Positions 1-34,899 of a stretch of 64,000 nucleotides of DNA are shown here, one piece after another (position 1 is the first letter of the stretch; each line of letters opens with the position of its first letter). The notes below the pieces were generated by a model that was given only the letters and a program-made list of their open reading frames with translations, was not told the DNA's origin and did no database searches. The position numbers were made by a program, and so were the translations under genes. Origin of the DNA: Amoebidium appalachense (taxonomy: Eukaryota; Ichthyosporea). The DNA lies in assembly GCA_963693365.1 (NCBI GenBank), contig CAVNZM010000010.1, forward strand, positions 806,001 to 870,000, written 5' to 3'.

Positions 1-23342
<23,342 letters not shown>

Positions 23343-24087
23343 TACAAGGTTATATCACATCTAAAAATGTTTTTTAGTGGGTGTTTTACCGGTGAAGGCC
23401 CTTCTTTAGGTGTATGTCGACCCCCAGCGGATGTTAATGGACTATGGCATGACGTCGCATCATAACAATAGGCATTAATTGGAATCGACTATTAGTTTTG
23501 CCTATATTTGAGGTGATTGCCTTTTTTGGCGTAGAGAAATGTCTATCGTTTGGGTGAATTAGACTTATTTTACTGCATCACCTTCAAAATGTTCTATTTG
23601 CTTTTCTTTATAGCTTAGTAGGTAGAAAGTTCCGTTCAACTTAGAAACACGTATACACAAACTTTTTTTTTTTTTTTTTTTAAAAAAAAACACCCATCCT
23701 AAAATAGCTACGCATGGCTGATGCCAATGCAGGAACCATATGATGCGTCTTGGATGTGGTGGATTGTTAATGTATGTGGATAATGGCTCTATATCTGTAT
23801 GCTCTGAGTAGGCACATGTATGCACTTTTGACTGGTGGTAAAATCCATGATTTAAGATGCGTTGTGGCAACGGTCCCATACGATTAATACCAATTGCAGC
23901 CTAACAAACTGTCCATTTATCTCGTATCTACAAACATGCAGACACACGCACACACTAACACGTATTCGCACACGCACCAACTCGCATGCGCACGCACACA
24001 CGTGTCTCTCGCACATACGCGTGTGCGCACGCACAGCTCACAGTCACAAGCGCGAGCTGCGGGGTACCCGCGGACATTTGCACGCAT

Positions 24088-24158
<71 letters not shown>

Positions 24159-24579
24159 ACACATTTTTATTTTATTTCATCACGTTTTGTTCCCGGAGGA
24201 CCTCTGCAGGCCCTCTAGGGAAACTACCGTCTACCACACAGCACCGACAGTACACTAATTAGGGTGCTATCTATGTGTTCAGCTAAGCGAACCCATCCTT
24301 CACAATCCTAACTATATAAGTACACACTTTGCCTAGGTTTATTACCCCAGCCACGCCGGCAGGAGGCACCAGTCCTCCCCTTCAATCCAATCCTTAAAAT
24401 AAACGTTAGCCACGGTCTTCATTGGTCGATCTACAGTCGTGGAATGTCTGATGTGTTGTGTGTTGTGTTTACGGGGGATACAGAGGCCGTCCGCCCTTAA
24501 GATCCTACGCTTTTAAAGGGGTTGGGACGCAATCTTATTTTCAATTAGAGGGTCAAATTTTGGTCGTGTCCATAATCTT

Positions 24580-24619
<40 letters not shown>

Positions 24620-25770
24620 CTTAGCGAGGGGGGCTTAGCGAATAATTGCAACCTGAAGGGGTGGTAGCGGATCCGCTTGCACGGGCTACTATTTGTGGTG
24701 GTGATGGTGGTGGTGGGGGGGGGGTGGGGGGAGGGTGGGGGGGGGGGGGGGGGGGGGGGCGGGGGGTAGTAGCCGTACAAAGGAAAGGGGGGGGGGAGGC
24801 TATGGGGCAGTCAGGGCAGGAAGGGTCGCAAAAGTCGCAAAGGCATTGTGAAGCCTAAACAAAATGCTGAAAAAGTCATTTTGGGGGGACCATTATGGTG
24901 TTATACAGCGTGAAAATATTCCCCCCGTTCCTCATCTTCGAATTCCCAATGTGCGATAAGATTGTCCCGAAAACAGACCCATCGGCTCAATCTTAAAATT
25001 TTGGCAAAATCGGCGTCGACGGAATCTTGTTGGCGGACAATCTTAAGGGCGGACGGCCTCTGTAGGGGCGGCAGTGGGGTGTGGTGGTGACCGGTGGGGG
25101 AGGGGGTTGGGGGGGGGGGGGGGGGGGGTTGCTGCCTAATAATATGTGCTGTGTGTGTTGGTGTACATACTGTGTCAACGGTTAGTACTGCTATTGTGAA
25201 CTAAAAGGTGTGGTTTGCAGGGCACTGCAGCCGTGTGTCTGTGTGTGTGCCAGCAGTCCGGGCAGGCTGGCCGTGGATGTGTGGGGTGTCACGGTGCACA
25301 TGTGTGTGCATGTGTTTTTTGATTTTGGGGTGTGCCGTGTTTTTCTTTCTACGGGTGGTGGTGACGTGTGGTGGTGTTTTTGCATTTTGGGGTGGGTGGG
25401 TGGGAGTGTGGTGTTACTTGGGTGCCAAATTCTTGAAAAGAAAAACGACTGCAATTCTACTGTGATTTTCCTATGATGATGCGGTACACTTGCACATAGA
25501 TAGTATGGGACTAATATATATATGGGATGGCCCGGTGTGGCAACGGTGACAGACTCCCCAGAAATTCAGCAGAGTCTGTTTGAAATGGTAGAGCACTGGT
25601 GTACATAAATTTGCTGGGATGGTGAAATCAGATAGTGTAACAGTTGGGATATGAAGATCAATGTACATACCAACTTGTTCTGAGTGCTGCGATATGTATT
25701 ACAACGTATTATGGTATTTGATATCGCCATTTCACTTTGAAACTTATCATGCACACACAAGCATGCACAT

Positions 25771-25815
<45 letters not shown>

Positions 25816-25832
25816 CATACACACACACACAT

Positions 25833-25876
<44 letters not shown>

Positions 25877-26037
25877 ACCCACGCACGCATGCACGCGCGC
25901 ACGCACGCGCGCACCCACGCACGCACGCACGCACGCACGCGCACATACGCACACGGCACGCACGCACGCATGCGCACATGCACGTGCAGGGTACTGCTGA
26001 AAGCTGAGAAAAGAAACTGGTATCAAGGTACATAGAG
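23343..26037. other. Intergenic region 3' of the TMEM243-like gene
   Basis: No gene was recognised. Contents: a T-run/A-run (23664-23690), a (CA)n array (24090-24156), the TIR element 24479-25064, G/T-rich DNA to 25440, and a CA/CACG-rich stretch (25750-25990). Open frames in the last are repeat artefacts. Confidence 0.6.
24479..25064. mobile_element. MITE-like element with 25-bp perfect terminal inverted repeats
   Basis: A perfect 25-bp inverted repeat bounds it: 24479-24503 starts TACAGAGGCCGTCCG and ends TTAAGAT, and 25040-25064 is its reverse complement. The interior has more copies of the ATCTTA/TAAGAT hexamer (for example 24530, 24573, 24957, 24993), as in MITE subterminal repeats, and long G-runs. 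There is no coding potential. The outermost TA may be a target duplication. The spacing TACAG-R-GG-N10-TTAAGAT is shared with 40161. Confidence 0.75.
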
Positions 26038-26815
26038 CACACAAACACTCTAACTCAGAGTAGGCATACAGCAGTGTGTAGATGCTAATCGAGATAATAG
26101 TGCGCGTGTTGACAAGAGGCTACTATTACACTCCGACTTTCCTTGGCTTTCTTAGTACCACCCTCTATCCATATTTACACTATCCTATGATCTTGGTGAG
26201 CCGGACACGGCCAGGGTGTGACGATAATACAGAGCCTGCAGTGCTTGATACGTTGAAGTTGGAAATGCTGGTGGAGGCCGATCAGTCTTGACACGTGCAT
26301 GGGTGTAGCTCAGATATAGTGTAAATGGATCTGAGCTACATACCTATACACCCGTGCACGTGTCAAGACTGATCGGTGTGCTTTCTTCGCCATCAACATG
26401 TACCGCCCTCATGGACTGCTCCCCACGTGCACCCCGGGGGTCAACCTTCTGTGTTCTTCTGGTTGGCTCTGTTGGCCACCGGTACCTGCACCCTCTTCAC
26501 CGGCTACCTCTACGTTTCCACCGTCAACCTGGGACAGCCAACCACCACCGTCACCGACTACTCCGACCCCGGATTCATCAACGCATCCACCAGCATTTCC
26601 AACGGCAACGTATCAAGCACTGCAGGCTCTGTATCATCGTCACACCCTGGCCGTGTCCGCCTCACCAAGGTATCTGTAGTGTAATGGATAGAGAGTGGTA
26701 CTAATAAAGTCAAGGGAAGGAGTGTAATCTGAGCAAGATCTTGTCAACACGCGCACTATTGTCTCGAGAGTATCTACACTGCTGTATGCCTACTCTGAGT
26801 TAGAGTGTTTGTGGT
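26038..26815. repeat. Inverted duplication of a gene fragment (hairpin locus)
   Basis: The left arm (26038-about 26315) is an inverted copy of the right arm (about 26329-26815), separated by only about 13 bp. The innermost part (26278-26376) is a strong palindrome around GACACGTGC/GCACGTGTC. Outer ends match too: CTCTAACTCAGAGTAGGCAT at 26050 and its complement near 26790. The left arm lacks about 205 bp present in the right arm (about 26377-26583), and elsewhere the arms differ by scattered substitutions. The right arm contains open sequence: a hydrophobic stretch (SVFFWLALLATGTCTLFTGY), then Ser/Thr/Asn-rich sequence ending HPGRVRLTK before GTATCTG, with an apparent frameshift near 26440. 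The parent gene is not recognised. Confidence 0.85.
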
Positions 26816-26827
26816 TGACCGGGGCTG

Positions 26828-26839
26828 CTCTTTATATAG
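26828..26839 (-). promoter_or_regulatory. TATA box facing the inverted duplication
   Basis: CTATATAAAGAG on the minus strand, 12 bp outside the right arm. The same 12-mer lies upstream of the EEP-domain gene (46521-46532, also minus). A transcript from here would cross both arms and fold into a hairpin. The role is inferred from sequence identity and position. Confidence 0.5.
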
Positions 26840-27299
26840 TTTTCGCGGAGAGCCCAGTCTGCACATGATCCAATAGGAGAGGACTTGTATTTTCCATTCC
26901 CAGCCTCGGACGGAGGCTGGGTTTTTCCCAGCCTCGGTCGGAGGCTGGGTTTTAGGAGATAGAGAGGGGTATGGGGGGAGGAAAGACTGAGCTGTTTGGC
27001 GCCGCAATCAGCTAGCGGAATAGATGGTGGGAACCTCCAATCAGGTGCGTTAATCTAAGCGGATCTAGGAGTGTGGCGTTTTTGGAACTGTTGGCCAATT
27101 AAACGCCTTAAAAAAAAAGCAAGGCCTTACCGGGCTAAAGTTTTGGTGACATTAATCGGAAATGGCATTGTGTGATTGGTGCATTGAAAGTTAGATCATC
27201 TGTCGACAATCGTAAATTGCTGATTGGCCATCTAACTTTAATTGAATAAAGCATAGAAAACGCAGGCGCATGGATCTATAAAACATGTGATCGTCTGCC

Positions 27300-27408
27300 A
27301 ATCACCTATTCTACCGAGGTCTGGAGCGATGCATTCCGCATCGTGATGCTATTAAGGGATACGGGATCGGCGATTTTGAGTGGTCCCCGATTTCTTTCTG
27401 GCGCCGCC
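27300..27408 (+). repeat. ~100-bp block shared in inverted orientation with 38945-39040
   Basis: Two strongly conserved cores are present: ATTAAGGGATACGGGATCG (27350-27368) and CTTTCTGGCGCCGC (about 27394-27407). Weaker similarity extends upstream (GGTCTGGAGCGATG versus GGTATCTTCGATCGATG). The minus strand of 38945-39040 carries the same cores in the same order. Each block lies about 150-160 bp before the start codon of the adjacent ORF (27553 and 38790). Confidence 0.75.
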
Positions 27409-27552
27409 TTTTTTTCCCCTGATTACGTAACGCGTTGCTACGCACCCACACCGTACAACGAGTTTTGTGTTCGCACGTTAACGCAGAGGGCGCACAACCC
27501 GAAAGAATTTTTTTCATGAAAAGAAACTACTTTGAATACATGCACTTTTACC

Positions 27553-29000
27553 ATGGGTGTGCAGGGCTTGCTCCCAGCACTCGGCATTAGTGCCGAAAAA
27601 GCCACAGATGTTACTGCAGAGTTGCAACGTGGGGTAGTTGCTTTTGACGGGATGGTGCAGGTCCACAAGTCCTTTTCAGTTTTCGCTGACACAGTAGCCA
27701 AACAGCAAATAGATGACAAAAAAGTCACAGACGACACATATGCTGCTATTGCAAATCACTTTTATGTCCAAAGTTAATACGTATAGGCTAGCAGGGGTCC
27801 AGCCACACTATGTGTTTGATGGGCGCAGATTGAAAGAGGGAAAACTAGTTGATAACGACCGTGCAGAAAAGGTGGTCAAAGCCCGCCAAGAAATAGCCAC
27901 AAAAAGAGAGAAACAGGAGGAGGTAATTAAAACCAACTTGAAATGGAGAAGCGCTGCAGAGTTAGATAACAGAGTTTTACATGCAATCATCCTTAGACTG
28001 AAAGATGAGAATGTCGATTACACAGTAGCTCCATACGAAGCAGACCCCCAGCTTGCCTATATGGCACGTACCGGTTTGGCACACACTGTTGTCACTGAGG
28101 ATGCCGACCTTCTTCTGTATAACATCCCGCGGGTTGTATACAAACTGCGCATTGCGGATGCGGCGGTCATCCCTGGGACCGCTAATGCGGTGCGCATTCC
28201 CAAACTGTACGGAGTGATTGTAACCCCCGCCGATGTTTTTACCAGAAGCACAAAGTACAACTTCGACGGATGGGATATAGAAATACTGCGTTATTTTGCT
28301 ATTGTGAATGGCTGTGATTATGTGAAAAAGCTCAGGGGAATCGGCATGGGCACTTTGCACGCAGCTGTAAGTGAGGCGTGCCGGGCCTGGGGACGCGAGG
28401 GAAGGCCGGTAGCTGCGGGGGTTGTGTTCACAGATCTGCTCCAGCATATCCAACGGGTCAGAAAGGGGAAAAGAGGGAAGGAAAAGCCCGTTAAAAGCAC
28501 AGAAAACAAGCAGGGTGGGGACGAACGGGCAGGAAGAGTCGAAATCGGACGGAAAGGAGGTGAAGCAGTGGAGGAAGAGGTTGAGTGGTGGGATCTTGAA
28601 TACGAACATGGAACGTATGAAAACGGGGCTGAGGTGATGAGGTTATAGAGATGCAATGATGAGGGTGAAGAGGTTATAGAGATGCAATATGCAGATGGTA
28701 CGAAAAAGAGGCGGATAGTAGGACCAAGTGTAGAAGAATTGGCCCAATCATACAAGCCTGACCTTGTAGGGCTCCGTGCATTTGTACAGCAAATAGACCC
28801 TACTGGACACAAGTATAGTTTTACCTGGAATGAAAAGTTTATGGTGCAAATGTATCCATCCCATCATACAGGGCAGAAAACCACAAAAAGTGGAAGAAGA
28901 AGAAGAAGAACACGAACACTGAAAATGCAACTGAATGATTCTGTTTTCCTTCCTTTTTTTTTTTTTTTTTTTTTTTTTTTTGTTTACGTTATCTTTCATA
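27553..29000 (+). pseudogene. XPG/FEN1/EXO1-family structure-specific nuclease, intronless, frameshifted
   Basis: The start ACCATGG at 27553 opens MGVQGLLPALG, the typical N-terminus of this family. Conserved acidic motifs follow in order: VAFDGMVQVHK, HYVFDGRR, VAPYEADPQLAYMA, VVTEDADLLLY, NGCDYVKKLRGIG (the helix-hairpin-helix entry). The metal-binding acids of FEN1/EXO1 are therefore all present. The first frame runs to TAA at 27775-27777. Homology continues in the +1 frame from about 27770 (SKVNTYRLAGVQPHY), implying one extra base. That frame meets TAG at 28646-28648, beside a 31-bp direct duplication (28639, 28670), then stays open in the same frame to about 29047 with a basic tail before a T-run. 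It has no introns, unlike the three host genes. It could encode a transposon accessory protein. Best read as a recently broken gene; a programmed +1 shift is not excluded. Confidence 0.8.
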
Positions 29001-29004
29001 ATGT

Positions 29005-29035
<31 letters not shown>

Positions 29036-29253
29036 GGGGGGGGTTAGTAATCTTCTGACCGATCTAGTGAACCTGTAATGAATGAATGAAGACCGTGTGT
29101 CAAATCTGAGAGCAATGTACCAGACCCTGGTGCCTGCATATGTTTCCTACCCCCCCCCACCCCCCCCACCCCTCCCCCCGGTCCCTCCTCCCCCCTTGGT
29201 GTTTGCATACGTGCCTACCTGCCCCCCCCCCCCCCCCCCCCCCCCCCCGCGGA
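28955..29253. repeat. T-run, G-run and C-rich tract
   Basis: T-run (28957-28981), GT repeat then G-run (29001-29043), C-rich tracts (29149-29180, 29221-29249). The last C-run touches the start of the inverted repeat at 29254. Confidence 0.85.
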
Positions 29254-29285
29254 TCAGCAAACTTCATCCGGCATCCGAAACCCAT
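29254..29285 (+). repeat. Left copy of a perfect 32-bp inverted repeat
   Basis: Starts TCAGCAAACTTCATCC and ends CGAAACCCAT. It is exactly the reverse complement of 37845-37876. A partial copy (ATCCGAAACCCATCC...TTTGCTGAT) recurs at about 29440. Confidence 0.9.
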
Positions 29286-31560
29286 CTTATATATCATTTT
29301 GATATATGGCATACCAAACCCCACCCTAAATACGTCAAAAAGAGCCTGACAAGATATCATAGAATTCCCGGATAGAACCCATCAGATCCCTATCAATGAT
29401 ATCTTTGATAGGGTTCGGATTGGTTATGGTATGGCGCATATCCGAAACCCATCCTTTGCTGATATCCTTACGATATCCTTACGATATCATAGAAAACCAC
29501 GATGGTTTTGGTTTTTGACCGAAAATCTCAAAATTTCCTCATAGCATTATGATATCCATATGCTATCCTAGTGATATGTATGTTAGCAAGGTCATAATAG
29601 CTCTTTTGGATATGTTTCACATACGTTTAGGATATTGGTGCCCCAAACGATATCTGTTAGATGTCTTTGTTATAGCCTACAGATATCCCTCATTATAGAA
29701 TATCTTAATCCCATCCAATACGCATTACATGACGATATCTACCTGATGTCGTGGGACAATACAAATTGATATCCACGTGATATCTGATGGATAACATGTA
29801 TGCTTATAAATTGAATATAATACAGATGTTGTTTTGATATCGTCTGGACATCGTTGTGATGTACCTACAACCATTTTTTTGATATCGTTATGCGCCCATG
29901 GGGGTAATCCAGAAGATACCCTTGTACACAACCAGTAGGCATGTTGAAGACATCCTTTTGATATCCTTTCGGATATCCCTTTGTCCACAGGCCCAAGATA
30001 TGATATCTAATTCATATCATTGTACAGGTCGTAAGGATATGTACCAAATATATCTAAATAAAGACTTGTGATATATGTGATTGGTATGTGTAAGATGCCC
30101 CTATGTACATCAATGTGATATGCTGTAACTTATCATTTGAATATCCCGCTCTGTCTAAAACGGCAGCATTGTGGGTATCCTTTTGATATTCTTTTTGATA
30201 TCCCTTTTATATTCAATATGTTATCTGTTTTTGGTCCTACATCTCAAACATATCACAACTGCCTCTTTGCAGGCCCAAGCTACGATATCTAATTCATATC
30301 TTTGTACACGTCGTAAGGATATGTACCTGATATATCTAAATAAAGACTAGTGAGTTGTGTGATTGATATCGGTAAGATGTCGCTATGTACATCAATGTGA
30401 TATGCTGTAACCTATCATTTGAATATCCTAATCTGTCCAGAGCAGTAGTCCACGAGGTATCATCTACATATCTTTTAGAGGCCCTTAGATTATCATTGCG
30501 ATATCCGCATAGGGATATATTTATATATCGAATTCATAAGTATATGATACATAAGCTTGCCATCCCAGTGATATCTAAGCGGCAGTATTGTGGATATTAG
30601 AAAGATATCAGAAGAACATCCGTGCAGTAGAAGGTCAGTGTCTTTTGTAAGTACATCAATGTGATATCTAAACGGCAGCATTGTGGATATTAGAAAGATA
30701 TCAGAAGAACAATCGAAAAATCCTTTAGATGTCTATTAGATGTCCGATGAGAATGGTTGCGATATACGCGCAAAGAAAATTTTTGTGATCAAGCCAGCTG
30801 AGCAATCGTTGGGAAACCCGCCAATTACTCACACGGGGCATTGCGGGGCTCATTGCGGCCATCTGAATGTGATGGTGGCATGGCCATTTATATAGGGCCA
30901 GGAAATCACTTTTCCGTTCGATTGTGGGACGAAAATCACAAAATGGCAAACCCGATTTTGATTGGTTGTTATTCTTCAAAACGGCATGCTCAGGGTCACC
31001 CAACTGTGATCAGCCAATCACGTTTCATGTTTAATTGAGATTATCGCATACATCTAATGAAGATATGTTTCTGCCATCTTTACGACATCGCAACGACCTG
31101 ATCTTCTATGGTCTGATCTTGTACATATCCCACAGGGGTCATAAACATCTCATAATGATATTTGTTAGATAAACACGCAACCACAACGGCCGCAAATAAA
31201 ACTAAATTACCCCATTTGGCAAGTGCCATCTGGCAGAGTGTAAATTGCGAACGTCCGAAACACTAAACACTAGGCAAAATAGAGCAATCTAGTAACTACA
31301 TAGTACCAATTTCGAGCATCGAAGCAGGAAAATGGTTATTTATTGCAATTTTATATTTTGTGTGTTCCGAGGATGTTACCACCTTTGAAGGTTTATTAGC
31401 GCCTGAAAACAATACCTTACTGCATTAGGGCGGGTGCACATCACAGGCACGTGCACATTCTCCGGACACCAGATGATATATCGCAAGATATCCGTACGAT
31501 ATCTAATGTATGTATTGTTGATATCATTCTATTCTCATGCATCGTAGTTATAATGAACGT
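29286..31560. repeat. GATATC-rich non-coding region
   Basis: The hexamer GATATC and near forms (GATATG, AGATATC, GGATAT) occur every few dozen bases. Larger blocks are duplicated, for example CAGGCCCAAGATATGATATC (29989) and CAGGCCCAAGCTACGATATC (30269), each followed by AATTCATATC and GTCGTAAGGATATGTACC. AAACGGCAGCATTGTGG is also repeated (30159, 30670). No ORF with family resemblance. From about 31030 the density falls. Confidence 0.8.
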
Positions 31561-31719
31561 TACCATTTTATGACTATTTATGATATAAAACGCTAGTTAC
31601 GCTTGTGCTTTCTATAACCGGTAACGCACGTTAACATTATGCCTCCGCGCGCGTGAACTACAAAGTATGTGAAAACTGCAACGTAGTGATACACACTCTT
31701 CTTCTGAACCTATGTCGTC

Positions 31720-31836
31720 AATCATGACACACACACACACACACACACACAGCGAGACACGCACGCTGCCACACACACACACACAAACACACACACACAG
31801 AGAGAGATACACACACACAGACAGACACGTTGCCCT

Positions 31837-31867
<31 letters not shown>

Positions 31868-31900
31868 GCCACACACACACACACACACACAGGCACGTTG

Positions 31901-31987
<87 letters not shown>

Positions 31988-32000
31988 ACCATGCGCACCT

Positions 32001-32050
<50 letters not shown>

Positions 32051-32125
32051 ACACACACACACGTACATACACACACCCAAACACATGCCCGTGTGCACGT
32101 ACATCGGTAGACACGAACGCGCGAG

Positions 32126-32158
<33 letters not shown>
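31720..32158 (+). repeat. (CA)n arrays interrupted by CGTTGCCA units
   Basis: CA blocks are punctuated by ACGTTGCC (about 31826, 31863, 31895), followed by a long CA array (to 31983), a C-run (32003-32036) and more CA. No gene. Confidence 0.85.
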
Positions 32159-32161
<3 letters not shown>

Positions 32162-32271
32162 GTTCACATAAAGACAGGGTACACCACGGTTGCCTCGATA
32201 TTCCTCTGTTCTTTATCTACACATTCTCGGCTCACTCTCCCGTTCATAAAATATCTCCTCCCTTGTAGCAC

Positions 32272-34185
32272 CTTGTAGCATAGTATATGTACATATGTTA
32301 CCTAGACATTATTGGTTTTTCAATAACTACCCACAGAACAGCCTCTAGCACGAGAAATTTACCACAACGTTTATGGGGGGGATGGTAAATGTGCCCCTGG
32401 AGTACGAGGGTCACACGAAAAAAACACAACCTTGTAGCTCGAATAGAACCCCCCTTGTAGCATAGTATAAGTACATGTGTTACCTAGACATTATTCGTTT
32501 TTTCAATAACTACCCACAGAACAGCTTCTAGCACGAGAGCTTTACCACAAAGTTTATGGGGGGGATGGTGAATGTGCCCCTGGAGTACGAGGGTCACACG
32601 AAAAAAACACAACGTTGTAGCTCGTATAGAACCCCCCTTGTAGCATAGTATATGTACATAGTATGTTACCTAGACATTATTGGTTTTTTCAATAACTACC
32701 CACAGAACAGCTTCTAGCACGAGACATTTACCACAAAGTTTATGGGGGAGATGGTGAATGTGCCCCTGGAGTACGAGGGTCACACGAAAAAAACACAATG
32801 TTGTAGCTCGAATAGACCCCCCTTGTAGCATAGTATATGTCCATGTGTTACCTAGACATTATTGGTTGTTTCAATAACTACCCACAGAACAGCTTCTAGC
32901 ACGAGACATTTACCACAACGTGTATGGGGGGGATGTTGAATGTGCCCCTGGAGTACAAGGGTCACACGAAAAAAACACAACGTTGTAGCTCGTATAGAAC
33001 CCCCCTTGTAGCATAGTATATGTACATAGTATGTTACCTAGACATTATTGGTTTTTTCAATAACTACCCACAGAACAGCTTCTAGCACGAGAGCTTTACC
33101 ACAACGTTTATGGGGGGGATGGTGAATGTGCCCCTGGAGTACGAGGGTCACACGAAAAAAACACAACGTTGTAGCTCGTATAGAACCCCCCTTGTAGCAT
33201 AGTATATGTACATATGTTACCTAGACATTATTGGTTTTTCAATAGCTACCCACAGAACAGCCTCTAGCACGAGAGATTTACCACAAAGTTTATGGGGTGG
33301 ATGGTGAATGTGCCCCTGGAGTACGAGGGTCACACGAAAAAAACACAACATTGTAGCTAGAATAGAACCCCCCTTGTAGCATAGTATAAGTACATGTGTT
33401 ACCTAGACATTATTCGTTTTTTCAATAACTACCCACAGAACAGCTTCTAGCACGAGAGCTTTACCACAACGTGTATGGGGGGGATGGTGAATGTGCCCCT
33501 GGAGTACGAGGGTCACACGAAAAAAGCACAACGTTGTAGCTCGTATAGAACCCCCCTTGTAGCATAGTATATGTACATAGTATGTTACCTAGACATTATT
33601 GGTTTTTTCAATAACTACCCACAGAACAGCTTCTAGCACGAGAGCTTTACCACAACGTTTATGGGGGGGATGGTGAATGTGCCCCTGGAGTACGAGGGTC
33701 ACACGAAAAAAACACAACGTTGTAGCTCGTATAGAACCCCCCTTGTAGCATAGTATATGTACATATATATGTTACCTAGACATTATTGGTTTTTCAATAA
33801 CTACCCACAGAACAGCCTCTAGGACGAGAGATTTACCACAACGTTTATGGGGTGGATGGTGAATTTGCCCCTGGAGTACGAGGGTCACACGAAAAAAACA
33901 CAACATTGTAGCTCGAATAGAACCCCCCTTGTAGCATAGCATATGTACATGTGTTACCTAGACATTATTCGTTTTTTCAATAACTACCCACAGAACAGCT
34001 TCTAGCACGAGAACTTTACCACAAAGTTTATGGGGGGGATGGTGAATGTGCCCCTGGAGTACGAGGGTCACACGAAAAAAACACAACGTTGTAGCTCGTA
34101 TAGAACCCCCTTTGTAGCATAGTATATGTACATCATACGGTATGTTACCTAGACATTATTGGTTTTTTCAATAACTACCCACATG
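32272..34185 (+). repeat. ~184-bp satellite array with higher-order structure
   Basis: Units start CTTGTAGCATAGTAT at about 32272, 32454, 32637, 32822, 33005, 33191, 33373, 33556, 33742, 33927 and 34111 (spacing 182-186 bp). Ten units are full and the eleventh partial. Three variants recur: A has ACATATGTTACC, a short T-run and CCTCTAGC; B has ACATGTGTTACC and ATTCGTTTTTTC; C has ACATAGTATGTTACC. The order is A B C B-like C A B C A B C. No ORF. Confidence 0.92.
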
Positions 34186-34293
34186 CGGCATGTGTTACTT
34201 TCACGTTATTGGTTTCCTAGCACGGGATATTCAGCACACAGTTGGGGATGTGGGGGCAGTGTACACCTCAATATTGGTAAGGTGGTGGGTGGG

Positions 34294-34332
<39 letters not shown>

Positions 34333-34868
34333 CCACACAACCGAAACTGTCGGTGTTACAAGTGGTTCGGTCTTAAGAAGTTAGAACGGTGATTTTTTAA
34401 TTAATAGCGGGAAACAATATTATCCCCATTGCATATGGGGGGAACGAGGAGGGGGGGAGGGGGGGGGGGGGGGGGGGTTCACAACGAATTCTATCGACTG
34501 TGCATAATTAATGTATATTGCACATGTAGCCTGAAAGATTAAAGTGAATGTGTGTATGTATATGGGCGAGTATATTTGTGTATGCAATACATGTACAATG
34601 TTTTCGTCTTTGTAGGTGGGTGGGTGGGGTGGGTGGGGGGGGGGGGGGGGGGGGGGTGCGCGGGGGGGGAAGAGGGAGGGGGGAGGGGGCATCATGATCA
34701 GGGATAACAGGGTGTGTGCGTGTGTGCGCTTGTGTGTGCATGTGCTGTGTGTGTTGTGTAGGTGTGCGCCTGTGTGTGTGTGCGTGCCTGTGTGTGCGCG
34801 CCTGTGTGTGTGTGTGTGTGTGTGTGTGCAGTGTGCATGTGTGAGTGTGTGTGCGTGCGCGCGTGCGC

Positions 34869-34899
<31 letters not shown>

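Larger units (their letters stand above)
26816..27552. other. Upstream region of the XPG-family nuclease gene
   Basis: Contains an inverted/tandem motif of CAGCCTCGG...GGAGGCTGGG (26902-26952), TGATTGG boxes (27174, 27220), a candidate TATA box TATAAAAC (27277-27284) and the block 27300-27408 shared with 38945-39040. There is no coding sequence. Confidence 0.6.

Noticed and set aside
28646-28648. TAG read as a sense codon in the nuclease gene
   Set aside because: Only one case, in a gene that also has a frameshift. The three intact genes show no in-frame TAG, so codon reassignment is not supported.
29286-31560. CRISPR-like or regulatory array in the GATATC-rich region
   Set aside because: The spacing is irregular, there are no constant repeats with unique spacers, and the genome is eukaryotic. 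It is degenerate satellite-like DNA.
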